From Actinomycetota bacterium (GTDB taxonomy: Bacteria; Actinomycetota; Thermoleophilia; UBA2241): a DNA stretch of 5,434 nt. The stretch spans positions 1 to 5,434 of the forward strand of contig PKYM01000299.1 in NCBI GenBank assembly GCA_003132645.1. The letters run 5' to 3'. Both the position numbers and the translations under genes were made by a program. Position 1 is the stretch's first letter. Every line of letters starts with the position of its first letter. Under the pieces are notes generated by a model, which saw nothing but the letters and a program-made list of their open reading frames with translations, had not been told where the DNA came from and did no database searches. Shown in pieces: positions 1 to 5,006 of the stretch.

Positions 1-3
1 CGC

Positions 4-774
4 TCAGGTCACCGCGTGGGCGCCGGCGTCGACGTGGACGATCTCGCCGGTGATCGCGCGCGACAGGTCGGACAGCAAGAAGACGGTCGCGTCGGCGACC
101 TCTTCGGCGGTCACGTTGCGGCGCAGCGGCGTGTGCGTCTGCAGCAGCTCCAGCATGCCGGCGAAATCCTTGATGCTGCGCGCTGCCACGGTGTGGATCG
201 GGCCCGCCGAGACGGCGTTGACGCGGATCTCGGCCGGCCCCAGGTCGGCCGCCAGGTAGCGCACGCTGGCCTCGAGCGAGGCCTTGGCCGGTCCCATGAC
301 GTTGTAGTTGGGGATCACCCGATGGGAGCCGGCGTAGGTCATGGTCACGATCGAACCGCCCTGGACCATGAGGCGGCGCGCTTCGCGCGCCGCCGCGATC
401 AGGCTGTACGAACTGATGTCGTTGGCGACGGCGAAGCCGTCGCGGGTGGTCTCGACGAAGCTGCCCTGCAGGTCCTCGGCCGGCGCGTAGGCGATGCTGT
501 GCACGAGCCCGTGCAGCACCGCCCTCTCCTTCTCGAGCTTTCTCATGGCCCGGGCTACGCCGTCGTCGCTGGCCACGTCGCACTCGATCAGGGTGACCTC
601 GGCCTCACAGTCGGCCAGCAACCGCTCGAGGCGCGGCTTGATGCGGTTCGACTGGTAGGTCAGCGAGAGGCGACCGCCCTGGGCCAGTACGGCGCGCGCC
701 GTAGCCCAGGCGATGCTGCGCTGGTTGGCGACTCCCATGACGAGCACGTGCTTACCGACGAGCAGACCGGACAT
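4..774 (-). CDS. fabI: Enoyl-[acyl-carrier-protein] reductase (NADH), FabI
   Basis: A complete 256-residue protein, the usual FabI length. FabI reduces the trans-2-enoyl-ACP double bond in the last step of each type II fatty acid elongation cycle, in the cytosol, as a tetramer. The N-terminal nucleotide-binding loop VMGVANQRSIAW (residues 12-23) is the FabI form of the Rossmann glycine motif. CDVA (65-68) and VHSIAYAP (91-98) follow. The catalytic set is present: Tyr147 in MTYAGS, Tyr157 in IPNYNVMGPAKASLE and Lys164, the FabI Tyr-X6-Lys arrangement. VNAVSAGPIHT (185-195) and the C-terminal GEIVHVDAGAH (243-253) also match. Residue 95 is Ala where E. coli has Gly93, a site known for triclosan effects; Ala is common in other FabI proteins. 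The start is ATG with no good Shine-Dalgarno in front. It lies 116 bases after the anti-sigma gene on the same strand, so it could be read through from it or use its own promoter. Function is very secure. Confidence 0.97.
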   Translation of the reverse strand: MSGLLVGKHVLVMGVANQRSIAWATARAVLAQGGRLSLTYQSNRIKPRLERLLADCEAEVTLIECDVASDDGVARAMRKLEKERAVLHGLVHSIAYAPAEDLQGSFVETTRDGFAVANDISSYSLIAAAREARRLMVQGGSIVTMTYAGSHRVIPNYNVMGPAKASLEASVRYLAADLGPAEIRVNAVSAGPIHTVAARSIKDFAGMLELLQTHTPLRRNVTAEEVADATVFLLSDLSRAITGEIVHVDAGAHAVT

Positions 775-790
775 GGGGGACTTATACCCC
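775..790 (-). promoter_or_regulatory. Possible fabI -10 box / start-site hairpin
   Basis: Just before the fabI ATG, the minus strand reads GGGGTATAAGTCCCCC. TATAAG (781-786) is close to a sigma-70 -10 box, with only six bases between it and the ATG, so a transcript from it would begin at or next to the start codon. The same bases can form a GGGG/CCCC stem with a seven-base loop that would cover the only purine-rich stretch available as a ribosome site. No convincing -35 box is visible at 16-18 bases upstream. This is a weak inference. Confidence 0.3.
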
Positions 791-890
791 GCCGCAACGG
801 AGGGCGCCAGTGTCGAGGGTGGCCGAACCGCGGCAACGAGCGGCCGCGGGCAGCGCGGTAGCGGCCACTGCGGGTCTCGCGCGGCAGCTA

Positions 891-1739
891 CTACGGCAGC
901 CGCACCGCCGAGGCGGGGACGCCCGCCGGCAGGGCTGCGAGCAGGGCGAGTTGCCCGTTGAAGGAGTAGTTCAGCGGGTTCGCCGATGCGCTCGACGACG
1001 GTGTCGCAAGCGGCCGCAGATAGGCGATCGCCAGCGAACCGGCGGCCGGAGCGCTGTCGGCCGACAGCAGGGTCAGGGAAAACGACGCCGGAGGACGACC
1101 CTTGAGCGTGCGCACCGCGCTGAAGCTCTGATCGGCGCCGATCAGAGTGCCGGCGCGCACCACCGCGACATCGCGGAAGTCGGCCGCGTGGAGGGCCGTG
1201 ACGGTGGCGGGGCTGCCGGTAGCCCCGGCAGTACCGGCGGCGGTCGCCGCCGGTGCGTGGGCGCCGGCTGACTGCGAGGCGGGTGCCGCAGCCGCGCCCG
1301 CAAGCGGCGCCTGGAGGGCGTCCGCGCTCTTGCTGGAGCCGCTCGACGAGGAACTGCTGCCGCCGCGCGGCAGGACCGACAGAACGCCGATCAGGAGCGC
1401 CAGAGCGAGCGCGGCGGCGAGCAGCGCGACCGCCAGTCGGCGGCGGCGCAGCGGCCGGCGACCGGCGGTCGCGCTGCCGCTGAGGCCGAAGGCGCGCGCC
1501 AGCCGTGGCCAGCGCGCGGCGCTGGGGTCGGCGTAGGAGTCGTCGGGCGCGGGGATCGCGTGGCGCAGTTCGGTCTCGATGGCCGCCAGATCGGCCTTGA
1601 GATCGGCCAGCCGCTCGCGCAGCCGGGCAGAGCGCGACAGCGCCGCGGCGAGCTCCGGATCGTCCTCAATGCCGAGGGCGTAGTCCAGGAGCCGATCGTC
1701 GTCGAAAGCTGCTCTCGGGCTGTCGTGGAGATCGCTCAC
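891..1739 (-). CDS. Single-pass membrane anti-sigma factor, cysteine-free
   Basis: 282 residues. It most likely holds the ECF sigma factor encoded just upstream inactive at the membrane. The cytoplasmic N-terminus (about 12-60) has the LLDYALG and RLRERLADLKADL pattern seen in RskA-like anti-sigma domains. There is no zinc-binding His/Cys motif and no cysteine in the whole protein. A basic stretch RRPLRRRR (94-101) precedes one hydrophobic segment, about 102-123, consistent with N-in topology. Outside lies a Ser/Gly run (127-136), then an Ala/Thr/Gly/Pro-rich linker to about 180, then a C-terminal region (about 181-282) that I cannot assign. The start is GTG at 1737-1739, overlapping the sigma TGA by four bases, which implies translational coupling. 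A GAGG lies ten bases upstream of the start. The role rests on the gene pair, topology and weak N-terminal similarity. Other regulators with the same layout are possible. Confidence 0.75.
   Translation of the reverse strand: MSDLHDSPRAAFDDDRLLDYALGIEDDPELAAALSRSARLRERLADLKADLAAIETELRHAIPAPDDSYADPSAARWPRLARAFGLSGSATAGRRPLRRRRLAVALLAAALALALLIGVLSVLPRGGSSSSSSGSSKSADALQAPLAGAAAAPASQSAGAHAPAATAAGTAGATGSPATVTALHAADFRDVAVVRAGTLIGADQSFSAVRTLKGRPPASFSLTLLSADSAPAAGSLAIAYLRPLATPSSSASANPLNYSFNGQLALLAALPAGVPASAVRLP
1126..1147. repeat. Perfect 22-base palindrome inside the anti-sigma gene
   Basis: The half-site CTCTGATCGGC is followed directly by its exact reverse complement GCCGATCAGAG, with no spacer. 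It lies in the codons for residues 198-205 of the anti-sigma protein (TLIGADQS). It could be a site for a dimeric DNA-binding protein, an RNA hairpin, or chance. Confidence 0.9.
1213..1254. repeat. Two adjacent GC-rich inverted repeats in the anti-sigma linker codons
   Basis: CTGCCGG (1213-1219) and CCGGCAG (1225-1231) pair around a five-base loop. ACCGGCGGCG (1233-1242) and CGCCGCCGGT (1245-1254) pair around two bases. Both lie in codons for the Ala/Gly/Thr linker, roughly residues 162-176. In GC-rich coding DNA such repeats can arise by chance. Confidence 0.6.
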
Positions 1740-2434
1740 TGCTTCGGTACCTCAGAACGCATATCCCCCGAATCGCGGCGACTAGTCCCCCCGTCCGGTT
1801 GCGAGGGAGCGTCCGGTCCAGCGGGCGCCCTCAAGGCGACCCGCAGGCGGGCGAGGGCGGTGTGCAGCCGCGACTTGACCGTGCCGGTCGGCACGTCCTG
1901 ACAGCGCGCTATCTCGTCGAGCGAGAGGTCGGCAAAGAAGCGCAGGGCGACGGCCTCGCGAAACTCGGGGGCGAGCCCCTGCAGCGCGTCGCGCAGGCAC
2001 GGGTCGCCGCTCGGGGGTTCGGGCGCCGGCACTACGTCGGCGGGCGCGGCGTCGGTCAGGCGCCGCAGGAGCCGCAGGCGGCTGCGGCGCCGTCTGCCCA
2101 GGTCGCGCCCGGTGTTCACGATCACCTGGTAGAACCAGCCGAGAAAGGTCTCCTCGCGCGGCAGCTTCGCTCGGAACACTTTGACGAACACCTCCTGGAC
2201 ACCGTCGTCGACGTCGTCGCACATACCCTGCAGATAGAGGATCTCGCGTGCGCGAGGAGCGTACAACCGAAAGAACTCGGCGCGCGCCTCGGGCGTGCCG
2301 CGCCGCAACCGCTCCAGCAGGCCGGGGGGCAGGCGTTCGATCCTCGTCCTCCTCGCATAAGGAGACGCGGCGGCCGCGCATGGGGTTCGCGGCGCCCGGA
2401 CGGGGCCAGTATAGCGCGGGCCGGACGGCGCCAG
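1736..2434 (-). CDS. ECF-type RNA polymerase sigma factor (sigma-70 family)
   Basis: An extracytoplasmic-function sigma factor that directs RNA polymerase to a small regulon, with an anti-sigma factor following directly. Region 2 begins near 2320 with LLERLRRGTPEARAEFFRLY, then DDVDDGVQEVFVKVFR (the conserved DxxQEVF part) and FLGWFYQVIVNTGRDLGRRR. Region 4 follows as LRDALQGLAPEFREAVALRF, then LSLDEIARCQDVPTGTVKSR, a helix-turn-helix, then LHTALARLR. A Pro/Ala-rich linker separates the two. The start is uncertain. This frame has no ATG or GTG upstream of region 2. I chose CTG at 2432-2434 because a strong GGAGG lies five bases in front. Others are CTG at 2330-2332, TTG at 2306-2308 (190 residues, a usual ECF size) and TTG at 2636-2638 (300 residues, giving an unlikely basic extension overlapping the divergent cheW remnant). 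ATGs at 2358 and 2381 are in other frames. The family is secure, the 5' end is not. Confidence 0.88.
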   Translation of the reverse strand: MAPSGPRYTGPVRAPRTPCAAAASPYARRTRIERLPPGLLERLRRGTPEARAEFFRLYAPRAREILYLQGMCDDVDDGVQEVFVKVFRAKLPREETFLGWFYQVIVNTGRDLGRRRRSRLRLLRRLTDAAPADVVPAPEPPSGDPCLRDALQGLAPEFREAVALRFFADLSLDEIARCQDVPTGTVKSRLHTALARLRVALRAPAGPDAPSQPDGGTSRRDSGDMRSEVPKQ

Positions 2435-2439
2435 CGCGA

Positions 2440-2454
2440 CCTCCCTCCCTCCTC
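2440..2454 (-). promoter_or_regulatory. Strong purine-rich ribosome-binding tract upstream of the sigma gene
   Basis: On the minus strand this reads GAGGAGGGAGGGAGG, ending five bases before an in-frame CTG at 2434. It is the best Shine-Dalgarno-like sequence near the sigma gene and is why that unusual start was preferred. A second, GAGGAGGACGAGG at about 2341-2353, has no ATG, GTG or TTG in the sigma frame at a suitable distance. Confidence 0.4.
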
Positions 2455-2611
2455 GGCCGCGACCTCTGCAGTCGTCAGCTAGAGCGCCGAGGAGTCGGCG
2501 GTGTCCGGACAGGCAACGGGTCGCGAGTACGAACGGATTGTTAAAGGTGAGCAGCCGGAACGCCGATTGGGATGGCGCGTGGATCGGGGCGATTGGAAGG
2601 TGGGTGGGTGC

Positions 2612-2725
2612 GTGGCCGCGGCGACCGATTCGAGCCAACTCGTCATGTTCATTGTGAAGCGGCAGCGCTACGCGCTGCCGCTTGAGATAGTCGAACGCGT
2701 GGTGCGCGCGGTCAGCGTCAGGTGA
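2612..2725 (+). pseudogene. cheW: CheW N-terminal fragment (remnant)
   Basis: A 37-codon reading frame from GTG, with GGAAGG eleven bases upstream, ending in TGA. Residues 9-35, including [20 protein letters not shown] and RVVRAV, match the first strands of a CheW coupling domain, which links chemoreceptors to the CheA kinase. A normal CheW is about 140-170 residues, so more than three quarters is missing. Similarity stops at about 2712-2722, where a different frame with CheR-like sequence begins. GTCAG occurs at 2711-2715 and 2717-2721, right at that join. The frame stays open upstream to about 2501, but that part shows no CheW similarity. It cannot fold into a working coupling domain. Confidence 0.75.
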
Positions 2726-2808
2726 CGTTCTCGTACCTGAACCTGGCGGCCGACCCCTACCCGTCGCTAGCCACCAACACCAACGCCATGGACATCATCT
2801 TTTGCCGC
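2716..2808 (+). pseudogene. CheR-like methyltransferase fragment (remnant)
   Basis: Read in the frame of GTG 2722-2724, this stretch gives [16 protein letters not shown] followed by [13 protein letters not shown]. That resembles the part of CheR-type chemoreceptor methyltransferases where a strand ending in LNL leads to the D(V/I)IFCRN(V/L)xxYF motif of the SAM-binding fold. About 29 of the usual 250-300 residues remain. It breaks immediately after FCR, just before the expected NVL.YF. It follows the CheW piece with a change of frame, and MCP sequence begins within about ten bases of its end, again in another frame. No start codon or product of its own is expected. Identification rests on recalled family motifs over a short stretch. 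Confidence 0.65.
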
Positions 2809-3350
2809 CGACCTCGAACGACATCGCCGAACAGAGCAACCTGCTGAGCGTCAATGCCGCGATCGAGGCCGCCAAGGCGACCGAAGCGGGCAAGGGCTTC
2901 GCGGTCGTCGCCGAAGAGATCAAGAACCTCGCCCAGCAGAGCAAGCAGGCGGTCCTGCAGGTGCGCGGCATCCTGGTGGACATCCAGAAGGCGACGAGCG
3001 CCGCCGTGATGGCGGCCGAGCGGAGCTGCGACATGGTCGAGGATCACGCGGCCAACGCCGTGCACTCCCACAAGACCATCCAGACCCTCGGCGACAGGAT
3101 CACTGACGCCTCGCAGGCCGCGGCCCAGATCGTCGCCTCGAGCCAGCAGCAGCTGGTCGGGATGGACCAGATCAGCGAGGCCATGGCGTCGATCGATCAG
3201 GCCAGTTCGCAGAACGCCGCCGGGGCCAGACAGATGGAGGCGGAGGTGCGACACCTGGGCGAGCTCGCCCTCGGCCTGCGCGCCATGATCGAATCGAATG
3301 CCGGCCCGGACCTGCCGAGCTCCGGTCTCGAAGCCCTGCCGGCGACCTGA
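2802..3350 (+). CDS. Methyl-accepting chemotaxis protein, C-terminal half only (truncated remnant)
   Basis: 182 residues if begun at TTG 2802, which has no ribosome site, so translation is doubtful. The chemoreceptor signalling hairpin begins abruptly at its tip, [20 protein letters not shown] (residues 6-25). [20 protein letters not shown] (30-49) and the long returning helix follow. [14 protein letters not shown] (112-125) fits a methylation-type Gln/Glu pair with small residues around it. Heptad-like coiled coil runs to about 163, then a short tail. The incoming helix of the hairpin, HAMP, membrane segments and sensor domain are all absent, so it cannot be a normal receptor. The frame is open upstream to about 2658, but that part reads as CheW and CheR remnants in other frames. 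It converges on murB 55 bases downstream. MCP identity is firm; whether it is expressed is not. Confidence 0.8.
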   Translation: MPPTSNDIAEQSNLLSVNAAIEAAKATEAGKGFAVVAEEIKNLAQQSKQAVLQVRGILVDIQKATSAAVMAAERSCDMVEDHAANAVHSHKTIQTLGDRITDASQAAAQIVASSQQQLVGMDQISEAMASIDQASSQNAAGARQMEAEVRHLGELALGLRAMIESNAGPDLPSSGLEALPAT

Positions 3351-3360
3351 CTCACGGGGC

Positions 3361-3390
3361 GACCGCTGACGACCGCTGGCGACCGTTGAC
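3361..3390. repeat. Three tandem 10-base units
   Basis: GACCGCTGAC, GACCGCTGGC and GACCGTTGAC follow one another exactly in phase, with one or two changes between units. They fill much of the 55-base gap between the convergent MCP remnant and murB. Confidence 0.85.
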
Positions 3391-3395
3391 GCCGG
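3376..3395. terminator. Weak hairpin between convergent genes
   Basis: CTGGCG (3376-3381) can pair with CGCCGG (3390-3395), with one G-T wobble, around an eight-base loop, overlapping the 10-base repeats. No T-run follows on either strand, so it is not a classical Rho-independent terminator. Its position between two gene ends is the main reason to note it. Confidence 0.25.
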
Positions 3396-3405
3396 TGCGC
3401 GGGCC

Positions 3406-4323
3406 TCACTCGAAGCCGAGCAGTACCACCTCTTCTTCGAGCCGGATGCCGAAGTGCTCGAACACGCGCCGCCGCACCTCGCCGGCGACGCGCCGGATGT
3501 CGTCGGCGCCGGCGCCGGGGTGGGCGACGATGAAGTTGGCGTGCTCGCGGCTGACCTCGGCTTTGCCGAAGCGGAATCCCTTGAGTCCCAGCTCGTCGAT
3601 GAGCTTGGCGGCTGGCAGCTCGCGCGAGGGGTTCTTGAAGTAGCTGCCGCACGAGGCATAGTCGAGCGGGTGCTTGCCGCGCCGCAGCTCGGCGTCGCGA
3701 GCGATCTCGTCGAGCAGGGCGTTGGGCCGTCCGGCGCCCAGCGCGAAGGTCGCCTCGAGGACGACGGTGCGAGGATTGCCCTTAAGGCCGCTCGTGCGGT
3801 AGCCGAGCGCGAGGTCGCCCGGTCCCGCGAGGTACTCGTCGCGGTCGGCCAGCACGCGGGCCCGCACGAGGGCGTCGCCTACGGCGCGGCCGTAGGCGCC
3901 GGCGTTGCCGACCACGGCGCCGCCCACCGAACCCGGGATGTTGCCGGCGAACTCGAGCCCGGCGAGCCCGCGTTGGGCGACGTCGAGGACGACCTCGGGC
4001 AGTAGCGCGCCGGCGCCGGCCGTCAGCAGCTCGCCGTCGAGCCGCGTGGCGTCGTTGCGAGCGAGCACGACGAGACCCTGGATGCCGCGGTCGCAGACGA
4101 GCACGTTGGTCGCCTGGCCCAGCACGGTGACCGGCAGGCCGAGCTCGCGACCGACCACGACAGCGTGCCGGAGGTCTTCGGTGCGCCGCGCCGTGAACAG
4201 GTGCTCGGCCGGCCCGCCAACGCGATAGGCGCAGTGCGGCGCGATCGGCACCGCGTGCCGCAGGCCGGGCAACTCACGCTCGAGGATCTGGCTGACGTCG
4301 GGCTGGGGGCTGTCGTTCATCAT
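3406..4323 (-). CDS. murB: UDP-N-acetylenolpyruvoylglucosamine reductase, MurB
   Basis: 305 residues, complete and of normal length. MurB is the cytosolic FAD enzyme that uses NADPH to reduce UDP-GlcNAc-enolpyruvate to UDP-MurNAc, the second committed step of peptidoglycan synthesis. FAD-domain marks are YRVGGPAEHLF (33-43), LGQATNVLVCDRGIQGLVV (68-86) and LEFAGNIPGSVGGAVVGNAG (123-142). YRTSGLKG (175-182) carries the conserved Tyr-Arg. GSYFKNP (226-232) holds the proton-donor serine. KLIDELGLKG (240-249), EVSREHANFIV (256-266) and the C-terminal LEEEV (295-299), where the catalytic glutamate belongs, follow. The usual GxGSN of the FAD loop reads GQATN, a mild variant. Two ATGs stand in tandem (4323 and 4320). 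GGAAAGGG abuts the first and fits the second better. It stands alone here, with no cell-wall gene neighbours, flanked on both sides by MCP remnants on the other strand. Confidence 0.96.
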   Translation of the reverse strand: MMNDSPQPDVSQILERELPGLRHAVPIAPHCAYRVGGPAEHLFTARRTEDLRHAVVVGRELGLPVTVLGQATNVLVCDRGIQGLVVLARNDATRLDGELLTAGAGALLPEVVLDVAQRGLAGLEFAGNIPGSVGGAVVGNAGAYGRAVGDALVRARVLADRDEYLAGPGDLALGYRTSGLKGNPRTVVLEATFALGAGRPNALLDEIARDAELRRGKHPLDYASCGSYFKNPSRELPAAKLIDELGLKGFRFGKAEVSREHANFIVAHPGAGADDIRRVAGEVRRRVFEHFGIRLEEEVVLLGFE

Positions 4324-4337
4324 CCCTTTCCGGGCAG
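4324..4337. repeat. Direct repeat, copy 1, in the murB leader
   Basis: CCCTTTCCGGGCAG. The other copy, at 4433-4445, lacks one T. On the minus strand this copy carries the murB ribosome-binding stretch GGAAAGGG. Confidence 0.8.
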
Positions 4338-4358
4338 GAGTGTCGCGTCCCTATCGCG

Positions 4359-4364
4359 ATTATG
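4359..4364 (-). promoter_or_regulatory. murB: Candidate murB -10 box
   Basis: The minus strand reads TGACATAATCG here; CATAAT matches the sigma-70 -10 consensus at five of six positions and lies 35 bases before the murB ATG. No clear -35 is visible at the right distance, so this is only a candidate. Confidence 0.35.
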
Positions 4365-4985
4365 TCACTCCCGGCCCGTGACCCCCAGGCCTGCCGCGAC
4401 GCGGCGCTCTTCGTGTGGTCCGTACTTATGAGCCCTTCCGGGCAGTCGAAGGCCGCCGTGGCGCAGGTCCGCCGGGTATTGGCCGACATCGTCAAGGCGA
4501 CCACGGCGGCAGTCGATGCCGCCGAACGCAGCACGAGTGCGATCGCGCGCAGCGCGGAGCGCGTGACCGGCTCGAGCGACGCCATCGAATCGCTGGCCGG
4601 CAGTGTCGAGATGACGGCCCAGTCGTCGCTGCAGATCGCCGCCTCGAGTCAGCAGCAGCTCATCGGCATGGATCAGATCAGCCAGTCGATGGAGTCGATC
4701 AACCAGGCCAGTGTCCACAACGCCGCCGCCGCCCGTGAGATGGCCGAGGAGCTCGCCCGCCTCAAGGTGGTCGCGGGGCGCCTGCAGGCCATGATCGGCA
4801 CGGACAAGGTGGGCGGCGCACTCAAGACGCGAGAAGCACTCGGGGCCTACACCGCGGTGTTCGCCGACGAGGTCGAGCCCGGCGAGGACGATGGAGCGGA
4901 CGAGCTGGACGAACCGGCCGAGCGCAACAAACCGGCCGAGCTCGACGTTCCGGCGCACGAGGCGGTGCTTCCCACCGAGGGTTGA
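4362..4985 (+). CDS. Second truncated methyl-accepting chemotaxis protein (returning helix only)
   Basis: 207 residues from ATG 4362, or 185 from ATG 4428. MCP similarity starts only at residue 28, GQSKAAVAQVRRVLADIVKA. The signalling tip, incoming helix, HAMP, membrane and sensor parts are all missing. The rest is the returning coiled-coil helix, with ASSQQQLIGMDQISQSMESI (94-113), a near copy of the same segment in the fragment at 2802-3350 and likewise resembling a methylation site. After about residue 148 comes a non-MCP tail rich in Asp, Glu and Pro (about 165-200), including two AERNKPAE-like pieces encoded by a repeated AACCGGCCGAGC. No CheR-docking NWETF-type end is present. Residues 1-27 match nothing I know. 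Neither ATG has a clear ribosome site. It is a paralogue of the first fragment, left on the same strand beyond murB. Probably a gene remnant; an unknown small coiled-coil protein is the alternative. Confidence 0.7.
   Translation: MSLPARDPQACRDAALFVWSVLMSPSGQSKAAVAQVRRVLADIVKATTAAVDAAERSTSAIARSAERVTGSSDAIESLAGSVEMTAQSSLQIAASSQQQLIGMDQISQSMESINQASVHNAAAAREMAEELARLKVVAGRLQAMIGTDKVGGALKTREALGAYTAVFADEVEPGEDDGADELDEPAERNKPAELDVPAHEAVLPTEG
4433..4445. repeat. Direct repeat, copy 2, at the MCP break point
   Basis: CCCTTCCGGGCAG, matching 4324-4337 except for one T. Its last codon, CAG, is the glutamine at which recognisable MCP sequence begins (QSKAAV). Confidence 0.8.
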
Positions 4986-5006
4986 TGCTCACCGCCGAGG
5001 GTTGAC
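4967..5006. repeat. Two 20-base tandem units at the MCP end and Rrf2 promoter
   Basis: 4967-4986 and 4987-5006 match at 16 of 20 positions and share the core CCGAGGGTTGA. The first unit holds the TGA stop of the MCP remnant. The second supplies most of the TTGACC -35 box of the next gene. Confidence 0.85.

Noticed and set aside
372..394. 10-base GC-only inverted repeat with TTC loop inside fabI
   Set aside because: It encodes the ordinary AAREARR stretch of FabI with GC-biased codons. At this base composition about one such repeat is expected by chance.
16..861. Long plus-strand open frame opposite fabI
   Set aside because: It is the shadow of fabI in GC-rich DNA. Its translation is low in complexity and matches no family, while the other strand is unmistakably FabI.
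1782..2381. ATG-started frame overlapping the sigma gene
   Set aside because: It is Arg/Pro/Ala-rich with no family match, whereas the sigma frame carries both conserved regions throughout.
2501..2611. N-terminal extension of the CheW frame
   Set aside because: The frame is open, but the residues do not resemble CheW, and a GTG with a ribosome site lies right before the CheW similarity.
2435..2638. Extension of the sigma factor to TTG 2638
   Set aside because: The extra residues are basic and of low complexity, unlike any ECF N-terminus, and overlap the divergent CheW remnant with its own good coding sequence.
2757..3659. Long minus-strand open frame opposite the first MCP remnant
   Set aside because: It mirrors MCP codons and then runs into murB in another frame. 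No recognisable domain.
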